From Clytia hemisphaerica (taxonomy: Eukaryota; Cnidaria; Hydrozoa; Leptothecata; Clytiidae), in NCBI GenBank assembly GCA_902728285.1, contig CACVBU010000997.1, positions 320,747 to 384,746 on the forward strand: a DNA stretch of 64,000 nucleotides, read 5' to 3'. Shown here one piece after another: positions 55,901 through 64,000 of the stretch. Under the pieces are notes generated by a model, which ran no database searches, had not been told where the DNA came from, and was given only the letters and a program-made list of their open reading frames with translations. The translations under genes and the position numbers were made by a program. Position 1 is the stretch's first letter, and every line of letters starts with the position of its first letter.

Positions 55901-57108
55901 TACTGTCGACCACCAAATTCTCTTGAAAAAGGTATTCTGTTATGGTATCAGAGATACACCTTTCGATTGGTTCCAGTCATATTTGACTAACAGAAAACAA
56001 TGCTCTGTAATAGATGGAACTCAATCCTCAATGGCAAATGAAGAAGCTTATGGGGTACCACAGGGTTCTGTCCTGGGGCCCTTACTCTTCCTTTTATACA
56101 TCAACGACATCTTTGACTGTATTGACCAACCCAAAACGTTTTGCCACTTATATGCTGATGACACAATCATTGTTCAAAGTGCTCGTAGCCCTATTTCTTT
56201 AAAAACAGGGCTGGAACAACAGCTTCAGGATCTCAGTGCCTGGTTTTACAACAACAAGCTTTCAGTCAATACTGATAAAACTGAAGTTATCTTTTTCGGA
56301 AGAAACAAAAAGGTTACGGAATGCAAGACTCTTCCACCAGTTGTTTTTCAAGACGCTGAAATTGAATGTAAAAGTGACGTGAAGTACCTTGGTGTCATAT
56401 TCGATGAGAATATGTCCTGGGAAAAACAAGCTAGCAATGTTCGTAGCAAAGTTTATCTTAGTCTAAACAAGATTAGAAGAATATCACATCTGGTTGATGA
56501 CAGTACTAAAAATCTACTAATAAACGCTCTTGTATTTCCGCATCTCAACTACTGCCTTAATTCATGGAGCAAGGTGTCTGCTGCAGTATTACGAAAGTTT
56601 GATTCTCTTTCTCGGCAGATAAATCAAGTCCACACAATGAATAAAGATTTTCGTCAGCTTTGTGACTATTCTTCTGCATTGATGACTTTTAAAGCTATTA
56701 ACAATCTTGCTCCCGAATATATTTGTGAGCGTGTAAATCTCGCTAGAAACATTCACGACCACTACACTAGGTTAGCTGCTCAGAATAATTTAGCAGTACG
56801 GCAAAACAGAAACAGATTTGAAGCAAAAACCTTTGCAAGCTCTACAATTCCTATCTGGAATAACCTACCCAGGGAATGCCGTGATGCTGAATCGATTGTG
56901 TCTTTCAAGAGTAGAGCAAGAAAACATTTCTTCACCTAATTCTCCAATTATTTAAAATCCAATTTTCCTGTTCCTTTTTGTTACTGTTCTTGTTCTGTTC
57001 GTAGTGGCCCTTCGTGGAAACAATTCTTGAGCTGTCTAAAAGCTCTAGAATTTTTCGGAGCCAGCCACTAAAAACATTCGTTATTATTATTATTATTATT
57101 ATTATAAT
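52924..57108 (+). mobile_element. Full-length CR1/L2-type LINE inserted in a tandem array
   Basis: The element begins within a repeat unit after CCCCCAGATA and ends with (ATT)n at about 57081-57108. The array then resumes with TCACCCAAGGAACAAG. Short 3' microsatellites in place of poly(A) are typical of CR1/L2 elements. The 5' UTR has an inverted pair, TTATCACTTTGGCTGTCA / TGACAGTCAAGTGATAA. One long ORF is intact, so the copy looks recent and potentially active. Little or no TSD is visible. Confidence 0.85.
53037..56939 (+). CDS. LINE polyprotein: 2A peptide, PHD finger, endonuclease, reverse transcriptase
   Basis: The open frame has 1300 codons. Residues 1-266 are hydrophobic or basic with a short internal duplication (TSRDVNHFSVENPAI). 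LSGDIETNPGP (residues ~264-274; codons to 53858) is a canonical 2A motif (D-x-E-x-N-P-G-P). It is preceded by a hydrophobic run LFLVLLL, so it could separate an upstream product from a ~1027-residue downstream product. A PHD-like finger follows at Cys282-Cys332. The AP-type endonuclease has LNETKID (Glu404), GDFNCD (Asp514) and SDHSLV (Asp578/His579). RT motifs are NNYRPISILP, VDLKKAFDTVDH (Asp949), GVPQGSVLGPLLFLLYIND and YADDT (Asp1041/Asp1042), then the usual C-terminal block. All catalytic residues are intact. The true start codon is uncertain; several Met codons precede the 2A motif. Confidence 0.93.
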   Translation: MFSDVFYNSFFQNYPFLSFSLFISFIFFTMFTLFGFHITFSFRFGCFVFVCIFVNHFSVRKDAVNVISKKYIIHRTSRDVNHFSVENPAIFWTSRDVNHLSVENPAINFSILKNITYSGIVLSGDTRNNQSEPIYLIYNLYKNFVFGRKLRNLSRFSSLIFCAITTLLKVFGSRGVRLLNYRVTDTPQRVLIKRKRPKSRRLRVITLFSLLIIVMIRSNNDTSTTEKPSNLSHESFDLVNDMSSLFILSKGKPLRVNLFLVLLLSGDIETNPGPSTTNKMICDLCVRTIAKNTNPVVCSECRSLFHRSCSGITVTFHKKILRNEKSYACQSCYLNALPFPDDDFVETIEDEEVPIELNLNENLKLTQEGSLNIAHLNINGLRSKITFLKIFLRQHKFDILCLNETKIDSSVATSEISIPGYKTFRQDRSCHGGGVLIYASEHLTPKKQANISNKALEILWVEIKRKKAKSIYVCSLYRPPIKGNNVELVEKYKTFLITCFSKIPKNSEVFILGDFNCDMLRRNHLSSTVHDLCKDKSLVQHVESPTRVTQTSSTLIDLILSNSKEATECQVIDMGLSDHSLVCIKRSKIKIQKSPRFLTSRSFKNFNQEAFLDDLGNRDWSKVIHTNNVDTAVSQFNENILEILNRHAPLTKKRLRDSSPHWVTEELLDAIKRRDYLKKIASRTKTVIDWNRFKKQRNYVISLNNRLKKGHYQRVLDENKSNSKKLWKTLNHLVPNDKKSNNSPQFITDDKGVEISDSKEIAEKFNSFFVSVGSKLAAAFNFSRTDHICPSVCSNSFIFSNVSLATVQKLIKELDNDKSTGLDGICVKSLKLGSPILSFYLSHIFNLSLRTGAVPETWKQKRVTPVFKKGEVDSVNNYRPISILPITMKVFEKVVHEQVSTFLDNNKILNPSQSGFRYGHSTDTAVICVSDFILDELANGKYVGAVLVDLKKAFDTVDHQILLKKVFCYGIRDTPFDWFQSYLTNRKQCSVIDGTQSSMANEEAYGVPQGSVLGPLLFLLYINDIFDCIDQPKTFCHLYADDTIIVQSARSPISLKTGLEQQLQDLSAWFYNNKLSVNTDKTEVIFFGRNKKVTECKTLPPVVFQDAEIECKSDVKYLGVIFDENMSWEKQASNVRSKVYLSLNKIRRISHLVDDSTKNLLINALVFPHLNYCLNSWSKVSAAVLRKFDSLSRQINQVHTMNKDFRQLCDYSSALMTFKAINNLAPEYICERVNLARNIHDHYTRLAAQNNLAVRQNRNRFEAKTFASSTIPIWNNLPRECRDAESIVSFKSRARKHFFT

Positions 57109-58072
57109 CACCCAAGGAACAAGTGTGCCAAATTTCAGCCAAATCGAACAATTTTTGAAGTCTCCAGGCTGCCCCAAAGTTTTGGGACATACACACAGAC
57201 AGACACACAGACACACACACATTCTCAGATTCTAACTCAACTGAAGTTGAGAACTGATTTTGAACCTTGAAGCTCATAGTCCACCAAATTAAATTCCCGC
57301 CAAAAATTCTTCCTTTAATGTAGATAATATTTAGCCATTTTTAGCAGATATTCTTAGTATATTCTTATATGATTCATTTTTTGTAAGGCATTGTAAATAA
57401 GCACAAGTCAATCAAGAAGAAGAGGCTTTTATGAAGAAGATGTACTCCCACTATCTATTGTTCCAAAATTTTAGGTGAAACCCTGCCTTTAACCTTAAAT
57501 AGAATATTGGAAGTTTTTCGCTGATACCTTCGAAATGATGTTTGAAATCCTTGGATAAAAGTTGAGTCGATCCAAACTTCTTGGCAAAATACAAAAACTC
57601 CGTAGGACTTTTGTACAAATAACAACACTTCTCTCGTCGTCTCCCCTCTCACACCAACACTTTGTCGCAGCGGTCGGTTTGAAAAAATCTCAAATGAGAA
57701 AAGACCATGACAACAGACCCTCTACGGCAATGAATTTTGATATTAGGTCTGTGTACAGACAAATAACGTTAGCGCAGTTCTACCTATACGGCAATTGATT
57801 TTAAAATTTCTGTAGATATCAGGTCTGGAGGACTCTGATCAGTCGTATGATAACAAGATTGCCATCCTGGATGGCATGAAACTTTGAGAATGAAATTAAC
57901 TTAAATTGGTTTCTTTACTCAAACTAAAATAGTAAGCAATAATAATGGTTATTACTTAGTTTTAAAGCGTGTCTCCCGAACCACCAAGTTAAGGATGACC
58001 AAACATTAGTTCAAATACTCTTTAGCTATTAAACAACTTAAAATGATTTTCCTCTTCTCTCTTTTTCCACAG
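57109..58072. other. End of tandem array, microsatellite, then unassigned sequence
   Basis: 57109-57184 is the remainder of the ~155-bp unit. It is followed by an ACAC/CAGACA microsatellite (57188-57220). From 57290 to 58072 no exon is firmly supported. The last 15 bases (TCTCTTTTTCCACAG) form a good splice acceptor for the next exon. Confidence 0.5.
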
Positions 58073-58992
58073 TACGAACAACACTTTGGAGGATGCTGAC
58101 AAATCATACAATCAACTGGATAACGAACAATTAGTGAAACTTCTCCGAGAAATGGATTCTTCTAATGAACAATACAAAACTGTTGAAAACCAAACTCCTC
58201 CATGTGCCAGTGCATCTCAGATTCAACGTAGTTGAACCCAGAAATCGGGAGGAGAAAAGGCGATTCAACCTTCAGGAGATAAGGCAATTCAACCTTCAGG
58301 AGATAAGGCGATTCAACCTTCAGGAGATAACGTAACTCAGAATTTGGGAGTTACCGCAACTCTGGATTCAGGAGATAATGAAACATTAAATGAAGAGTCT
58401 ATATTATCTACTGATAATAGAACTGAAGCCTTACCTTGTGGAGATAACAAAATGATAGAATCAGAAGACTCCTTGCAAACTATCGAGTCTGAAAAGACTC
58501 AAATTGGACGCATAGAGACTTTAGGTGAAATTACAACTAAGAACAATTCTGACCAATCACATATTCAGGATATTGAAATGAACGAATCAAATCACAATAC
58601 CGACACGAACAGCCAATCAGATCGTAGTACTGTTGGTCTCAGCCAATCAGTGTGTAATGCGGATTTGAACGACCAATCAGAAGCGGATACGGAAACGGCC
58701 GACGAACAAGGCGACGAGTCATCGGCGACACTCGTTAGTAATACCGACGAATTCAAAATCAAAACCGAGAACGAACACTCGCATAAGACTCTTGAAAATG
58801 AAATGAAAACTGAAAATAATAATAGGGACAATGAACATAGACCTTTGGCTACGTTCGGTAAATTACCACCGTTCTCATTCGAGGGATTGGATCAAGCGTC
58901 GATGGTAGGTCGTTTCAAACTTTTACTTGAAGTGGAGAAAATCGAACATGAGATAGAAGAACGAGTACAACAGTTGAACCGACATCTAGACG
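58073..58992 (+). CDS. Acidic Ser/Thr-rich exon with one in-frame TGA; unrecognised
   Basis: The acceptor TTTTTCCACAG is at 58072 and possible donors are G|GTAGGT (58993) or AG|GTGATT. One frame is open across the whole exon (~306 codons) except TGA at 58233-58235 (context QIQRS-stop-TQKSG). Before it: TNNTLEDADKSYNQLDNEQL, then a Glu/Gln-rich stretch. After it: the octapeptide KAIQPSGD three times (24-bp DNA repeat), a long acidic Asn/Thr/Ser/Glu-rich segment, then a conserved-looking end (FGKLPPFSFEGL and a coiled-coil-like EVEKIEHEIEERVQQL). No domain was identified. The TGA could be a nonsense mutation, a sequence error or a sign that two exons abut. An LTR element sits 200 bp downstream. 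Confidence 0.5.
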
Positions 58993-59192
58993 GTAGGTGA
59001 TTTTCCAGCTTTTTATTTGAATTCTCAAGTGTCCATCAGTAACCCATAAACCCAGCTTGTTTTTCAAGTTTCTATATTACAGTAGACTTCTAATGTGAGC
59101 ATCGAAAGTGCCAATTATTTTTCTTAAATTTTGAAGATCGAAAAAAAGTGAAATTTTGAAGGTACATGTATGTATGTATGGAAAATGTCCAG

Positions 59193-59689
59193 TGTCATGA
59201 GGACATAGTTCTGCAATTTTATTATTTATGTTCGTAGTTATGGTAACCATTGAATGGAAGCTCACCTTGAGTACGTTAGATAGAAATTTTATTAGGAGAA
59301 AAAACACTTCGCTTTTAGCCTCGGGCGAGGCAAGTCCTCCCGTCGGGGAGTATCAACATGAGAGAAGAGATCCAGGTACCAGGAAGAGTAAAGAGTTCGT
59401 TCGGAAATGACACCGGCCAGGCAGAGTCGATCGTGCGTTCCCGTCTTCTCGGAGTGTTGAAAGTTATTGAATTTTTATGCTTTATGGAACTGTATGTTTG
59501 GATATTGTATAATGAGTTATCGAATGAAATTAGACTTTAACATTTTGTTTCTCCCACCTCCTAACTTGATCTACTCCATGAACTCCATCTCCTGTCTTCT
59601 AACGGCAGTCAGGCCAATATCCGGGGGAAAACTTTTAAATAAAAATGTTGTTGCCGTGGGCCCAGCCTTAGTAACCGGCTGGCGCACCA
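59193..59689 (+). repeat. 5' LTR
   Basis: The TG...CA-bounded repeat is nearly identical to 61547-62040. Differences include AAATGACACC versus AAAAGACACC, and CTTAGTAACCGGCTGG versus CTTAACCGGTTGG. Near-identity implies recent insertion. The GCCTCGGGCGAGGCAAGTCC segment is a GC-rich hairpin. Open frames here are also found in the right LTR and are not proteins. Confidence 0.85.
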
Positions 59690-59949
59690 CGACATCTGGG
59701 GGCTCAACTTTAGAGGATGAGCCTGATGGAGATAGATTATAAGGGAGATGTACAATGAAAAAATGGAAAAATTCAAAAACCGAACTTTGAAAAAAATACA
59801 ACGACAATTTCAACATTTACAACATACAACAGCTGAAAATCGAACCGAATTGTTTGAATGCTGAATACTTGAATAGAATATGAAACACTTTCTGTATTGT
59901 TGGAGAATTGTTTAATCGCTATGGTGGGTGTGGTTCTTGTTAGAAAAGT

Positions 59950-60201
59950 TTGACATACCTCAAGTTCACTTACAAGTTCTTTCAGCGATATACAAACTCC
60001 GCATTTTGTCCTAGCTTGCCTAGTTGCGTTTACCTTCGCACAATTCCAAGCTCAGACAAACCTAGAAGTTCAAATTATCGCCTTAAGAATCTAAAACGAA
60101 CTTCTGGCAGTGATGTACGACGAGAAACCGACTATTTCGACCGTATTTATCGAACCAATTATCCTCTCGAGACGTTCGGACATTGGGCGAGTGGCAGCTG
60201 A
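59950..60201 (+). pseudogene. Possible decayed coding fragment in the LTR element's interior
   Basis: The frame has a protein-like tail (RRETDYFDRIYRTNYPLETF) and ends at TGA. Further short in-frame pieces follow to about 60470 with several stops. A possible acceptor, TTCTTTCAG, is at 59986. It may be a decayed upstream part of gag or unrelated captured sequence. Weak evidence. Confidence 0.3.
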
Positions 60202-60797
60202 GGCACTAATCCACGATTTACCTACATTGAAAAACTACGACAATTATTTCCCCGTCTAGTTAGTCGTCGCACTATCGACGGTACGATGGACACGATTTGT
60301 TATAACAATAACAAACAATCTTTGTGAATTGAAAACAAACCAGAACAAACTGTAGCTGATTTCAAACTCTTCAAATGTATGCACCTTTCACTGAAACTTG
60401 ATACACCTGCTTGCGAGCAGCCTTTCAAATTAAAATTTGATTGCTTACCCATTTTTCAAACTGTATAAATTATGATTTATTGATACCCAAATTACCGTCA
60501 GCCACGCCCCGAATCATGAACAATAATGAACAAACGTTGTATAGAAACCACATGTTAAATCAAACCCAAGCAACTTAATTATTAATGCTCTGATTTGATT
60601 ATTTGTGGAAACCAAACGTCTATGGCAGCATCCAACATGGATTCAATCGATTTTTAAACCGATGGCCGCTCTTCAGATAAATACCAACCTTGTGTCGGAC
60701 ACGATGTGACTATTGAAAACGTCAACGACTGCTCCTCTTTTGTTTATGAGCAAATCACATTGATGTTTATCGTACAAACTATTTGTATTGAGATCAT

Positions 60798-61463
60798 ATG
60801 AATCACCTAAACGTTGAGCACGATGACTTTCCGATTTTCGATGAGTATGATAAGACTTTTAGATCTTTCTTAGCTGAATTTAATGAACTGTCTTCCGTTG
60901 CTGAATTGAGTGACAACCAGAAGCTGACTCTACTACCAACCCGTTCGAGACGAAGACCAAAATGGTATTTCCGAGGACCAAGCAACGAGCGAAAGAATAC
61001 GTATGATAAAGCCATTGAAAGTCTGACTACTGAGTTTGACAATGAATCTCTTTTGAGAAAGGATCTCTATTCTATCAAACAGGGTCAATCTACGTTAGAT
61101 GAATATGTTGAGAAAATGGAACAAATGTTTACCGAGCTGAATGTTAAACCAGATGAAAAGTTAGATTTCTTTATGGCTGGTTTAGACGAAAACACTCAAA
61201 ATGATTTGTTCCTGAACGAGATTGATTCGTACGAAAAAGCTGTTAGAAGACTGAAGCTGAAGTTGTCAATCGAAAAGAGAAAATCGTCAAAATCGAAAAA
61301 ACCCTTTACGAGAGATCGAGAAATGTCCGAAAATAAAGCACACCAGTCCAAAACCATGGGCAATGACCAACTTTGTTACGTTTGTCAAGAACCTGGTCAT
61401 TTAGCAATTAACTGTTGGTTCAGAGTACGCAAAAAGAACATTACGAGCAATGCCAAAATATAA
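60798..61463 (+). CDS. Gag-like protein with CCHC zinc knuckle (LTR retrotransposon)
   Basis: The open frame has 221 codons. The middle carries a retrotransposon-gag pattern (TEFDNESLLRKDLYSIKQGQ, STLDEYVEKMEQMF). The C-terminus is basic and then holds a zinc knuckle, CYVCQEPGHLAINC (Cys193, Cys196, His201, Cys206; spacing CX2CX4HX4C). Gag packages element RNA into particles. The frame ends 83 bp before the right LTR. At 221 residues it is short for gag, and the N-terminal part may be missing or lie in the stop-containing sequence upstream. Confidence 0.8.
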   Translation: MNHLNVEHDDFPIFDEYDKTFRSFLAEFNELSSVAELSDNQKLTLLPTRSRRRPKWYFRGPSNERKNTYDKAIESLTTEFDNESLLRKDLYSIKQGQSTLDEYVEKMEQMFTELNVKPDEKLDFFMAGLDENTQNDLFLNEIDSYEKAVRRLKLKLSIEKRKSSKSKKPFTRDREMSENKAHQSKTMGNDQLCYVCQEPGHLAINCWFRVRKKNITSNAKI

Positions 61464-61546
61464 CAAAAAAAATGAAAACGATATAGAACCATTTTAAGAA
61501 AACTATTCGAAAGATTGGGGACCAATCTCCATTGTCGAGGGAGTGT

Positions 61547-62040
61547 TGTCATGAGGACATAGTTCTGCAATTTTATTATTTATGTTCGTAGTTATGGTAA
61601 CCATTGAATGGAAGCTCACCTTGAGTACGTTAGATAGAAATTTTATTAGGAGAAAAAACACTTCGCTTTTAGCCTCGGGCGAGGCAAGTCCTCCCGTCGG
61701 GGAGTATCAACATGAGAGAAGAGATCCAGGTACCAGGAAGAGTAAAGAGTTCGTTCGGAAAAGACACCGGCCAGGCAGAGTCGATCGTGCGTTCCCGTCT
61801 TCTCGGAGTGTTGAAAGTTATTGAATTTTTATGCTTTATGGAACTGTATGTTTGGATATTGTATAATGAGTTATCGAATGAAATTAGACTTTAACATTTT
61901 GTTTCTCCCACCTCCTAACTTGATCTACTCCATGAACTCCATCTCCTGTCTTCTAACGGCAGTCAGGCCAATATCCGGGGGAAAACTTTTAAATAAAAAT
62001 GTTGTTGCCGTGGGCCCAGCCTTAACCGGTTGGCGCACCA
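61547..62040 (+). repeat. 3' LTR
   Basis: Near-identical partner of 59193-59689. It is preceded by a purine-rich tract (GTCGAGGGAGTG) and followed by GACTCCAATCTTAGT. Confidence 0.85.
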
Positions 62041-62525
62041 GACTCCAATCTTAGTATCAAAAGTGCCAACTCGATGATTTCTTTTCAATCCAAGCTAAAT
62101 CTTTGATAGTTTCTTAAAGTTTGAATTTAGCATTTCAAATATGTTTATCTGTTCCGTACTTTTTACTTGACCACTACATGTTTTTTTATAAGCAAGTGTC
62201 TGTCCCTATGTCAGGCTCGCATTATGCTTAGTATTCTATTGTTCTCAAATAATAGAGCCATTGTTTAGGTACCAAAAACTGAGCCTGCATATGCTTATAA
62301 ACGTTATGCTTATAAAAGAAAAAACATCTACTTGGCGATCTTTCTGTGGAACTTGTACTGTTGAAACCATGTTGTTTACAAATGTTTAATCTCCGGTTAT
62401 TTTTTTAACAATTTTTGAAATTATTTTTCTCAAAGATTAAAATTGCATCTTCAACTCTAAATATTATGCTAGAATTGAACCCTTAGCTATAGATATGGCA
62501 AACAAAAGATGAATTGGTTTACACT
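62041..62525. other. Stretch without recognised features
   Basis: AT-rich. The first ~45 bp loosely resemble the sequence before the left LTR (59085-59130; shared AAAAGTGCCAA), which could be a host repeat. Nothing else was recognised. Confidence 0.35.
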
Positions 62526-63205
62526 CCCCGGAGGGGGGTACTAGTTTTGTGGAATGACGGGGGGTTGCTACCCGAATTTTAGGCTCTAAAATCGAAATGT
62601 TGTGAATTTTGGGACCCTTACCGGTACTTTTTTCCTTAAATTTAGTCTCATTAGGAATAAATATTGTAGTATTTAGTACTTTTCTAATCCATAGGGGGTA
62701 TTATATTTATACGACCCTTAAAGGGATTTTGAAGGTCCAAAAAGGCACCCTTAAGGCCTCAAGGACGGTTCATACCTGTATTCTCACACCCCTGTCTCAC
62801 GGCCTCGGTGGAAGTTTTTCCCTCAGTGGGGATAAAAATTTTTATTGAAAGCCCAATGGCGATAGAAATTATATTGTTTCGAGGCTAAAAATCTAGTGAG
62901 GATGGCTTTGGAATGCAATTTTTACTCGTTGAATTTTGAATGGGGATAAAATGAAAGTCAATTTCTCAGTGGGGCTGAAATTTCAGGGTATTTTCCCAAC
63001 GAGGACAAAATTTTTGCCAAATTTTCCAGTGGGGCTGTGTTCCCAGTGGGTCCGTGACACAGGGGTGTATTTTCTATTTGCATAAGTACCCCCTCCCTCC
63101 CTACGCACTCAAAGCATAAGTACCCTCCCCTCCCTTCGCACTCAAAGCATAAGTACGCCCTCCCTCCCTTCGCACTCAAAGCATAAGTACCCCCTCCCGA
63201 GGGGT
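62526..63205. mobile_element. Probable G/C-rich-ended inverted-repeat element (degenerate)
   Basis: CCCCGGAGGGGGGTACTAG at 62528 is roughly inverted at 63188-63205 (GTACCCCCTCCCGAGGGG). The internal motif GTGGGGATAAAATTT recurs. No clear TSD. It is possibly related to the CCCGGGG-ended hAT-like family. Confidence 0.4.
63062..63195. repeat. ~35-bp minisatellite (CTCCCTCCCTTCGCACTCAA)
   Basis: Three to four tandem copies of GCATAAGTACCCCCTCCCTC followed by CCTTCGCACTCAAA. Confidence 0.75.
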
Positions 63206-63232
63206 AAATTACTCGAAAAAATCTCGTACACT

Positions 63233-63532
63233 TCTTAGAAAAATCACGAAAAAATCACAAAAAAAATCAAAAATCACAAAAAAATCACAAAAAAATCAAA
63301 AAATCACAAAAAAATCAAAAAATCACAAAAAAATCACAAAAAAATCAAAAAATCACAAAAAAATCACAGAAAAATCAAAAAATCACAAAAAAATCACAGA
63401 AAAATCAAAAAATCACAAAAAAATCACAAAAAAATCAAAAAATCACAGAAAAAAATCTAAAAATCAAAAAGAAATCAAAAAAAAAATCACAGAAAAAAAT
63501 CAAAAAATCAAAAAGAAATCAAAAAAAAAATC
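63233..63532. repeat. Low-complexity (AAAAAATCAC)n tract
   Basis: About 300 bp of AAATCACAAAAAAATCAAAA-type tandem sequence with shifting 9-10 bp register. No coding. Confidence 0.9.
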
Positions 63533-63630
63533 ACGCTGTGTACAGAAAAGCTCTTTTTATACACGGAAAGAACAGTGAGGATTTGTAATTTAAAGTCTAT
63601 CCAGACATAATTGGCAGAAACAAGAATGAC

Positions 63631-63920
63631 TTGTAAGGCTTGGGGACACGAGAAGTTTTTTTCGAGTTGATGCAATGCAACATGCTCTATCCCACCAAAA
63701 CAAGAACAAAGTGCGTGTCTCATGGTTTGTTTTTTGTTTCATGTGACAACAAGTAAGGGAAATACCCAAAAGACACGCTGATTTTGTCCTGAGATTTCAC
63801 TTTTATTGGTAGTAAGAAAAATGGGGTGGAGACACGAGAGAGCGTTTCAGGTTGGTGGGATGGAGCAAGTTGCACTGCACCGACGCGAAAAAAACTTCTC
63901 GTGTCCTCAAGCCTTTAATT
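63631..63920. repeat. Imperfect ~290-bp hairpin (GACACGAGAAG ends)
   Basis: AAGGCTTGGGGACACGAGAA at 63636 is inverted at 63896-63917 (TTCTCGTGTCCTCAAGCCTT). The pairing continues inward through GATGCAATGCAAC and ATCCCACCAAAAC. Probably a small foldback element; no TSD was identified. Confidence 0.6.
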
Positions 63921-64000
63921 GCACTGTTCAAAAAAGATAACACAACCCCCGTTTTTATTAAAAATTTGGAGATTTGTTTCACAGAAAAGTGCTAGCAAGG

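Larger units (their letters stand above)
59193..62040 (+). mobile_element. LTR retrotransposon carrying gag only, non-autonomous
   Basis: Two ~495-bp direct repeats (59193-59689 and 61547-62040) begin TGTCATGAGGACATAG and end GGCGCACCA, differing at only a few bases. TGGGGGCTCAAC at 59697 could be a primer-binding site; its first nine bases match the tRNA-Pro site used by some retroelements. A purine tract (GAGGGAG) precedes the right LTR. The internal 1.86 kb contains a gag-like ORF but no protease, RT, RNase H or integrase. A TSD was not found, so the ends may be slightly misplaced or the element may be recombinant. Confidence 0.8.

Noticed and set aside
59228..59742. Open frames near 59.2-59.7 kb repeated at 61.6-62.05 kb
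   Set aside because: They are LTR sequence present in both LTRs and do not resemble proteins.
63233..63532. CRISPR-like or other structured array
   Set aside because: It is a low-complexity A-rich tandem tract with no unique spacers. The other tandem arrays in the window also lack spacers, and the genome is eukaryotic.

Overview
This is a repeat-rich, AT-rich window from a eukaryotic nuclear genome, almost certainly an invertebrate animal. GT-AG introns, a SAM/RING/HECT ubiquitin-ligase gene, a full-length CR1/L2-type LINE with a PHD finger and a 2A peptide, and dozens of miniature DNA transposons with intact target-site duplications (TSDs) all fit an early-branching metazoan such as a cnidarian or sponge. 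I cannot name the species from sequence alone.

Only a few host genes can be supported. (1) A plus-strand, multi-exon gene (35.9-46.4 kb) encodes at least 831 residues: a SAM-like domain, a small Cys-rich zinc motif, a Ser/Thr/Pro linker made from a tandem array of nearly identical 66-bp exons, a RING-type finger and a complete HECT domain. Its first visible exon is split by a 4.59-kb inverted-repeat element with a 3-bp TSD. Removing the element and one TSD copy restores the frame exactly. (2) An intronless S49 (SohB/SppA-type) serine peptidase (21.9-22.8 kb) has its Ser/Lys dyad but one apparent frameshift. (3) An unrecognised exon at 58.07-58.99 kb is acidic and Ser/Thr-rich, with a single in-frame TGA. 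(4) There are a few weak exon candidates.

The rest is mobile DNA in layers. 0-20 kb holds MULE-like MITEs (9-bp TSDs), hAT-like MITEs (7-8 bp), TA-flanked hairpin MITEs, a 3.1-kb composite flanked by a 10-bp direct repeat, and a 2.4-kb foldback. 23.8-24.8 kb holds another MULE-like element whose uninterrupted interior is the empty site for an insertion seen in its relative at 1-994. 26.4-33.4 kb is a 6.9-kb foldback-type element whose arms are inverted tandem arrays of a ~188-bp unit. Its interior carries a LINE fragment, two hairpin elements and a short telomere-like tract. 49.8-57.1 kb is a LINE graveyard: a decayed reverse-transcriptase fragment split by a younger 5'-truncated LINE with an 11-bp TSD, then minisatellites, then the intact 2A/PHD/EN/RT LINE inserted in a ~155-bp tandem array. 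59.2-62.0 kb is a young LTR element carrying only a gag-like ORF between nearly identical LTRs. The last 1.5 kb is low-complexity and hairpin sequence.

All coordinates and motifs were read by eye. Superfamily assignments of the small elements rest on TSD length and terminal motifs, not on database searches.
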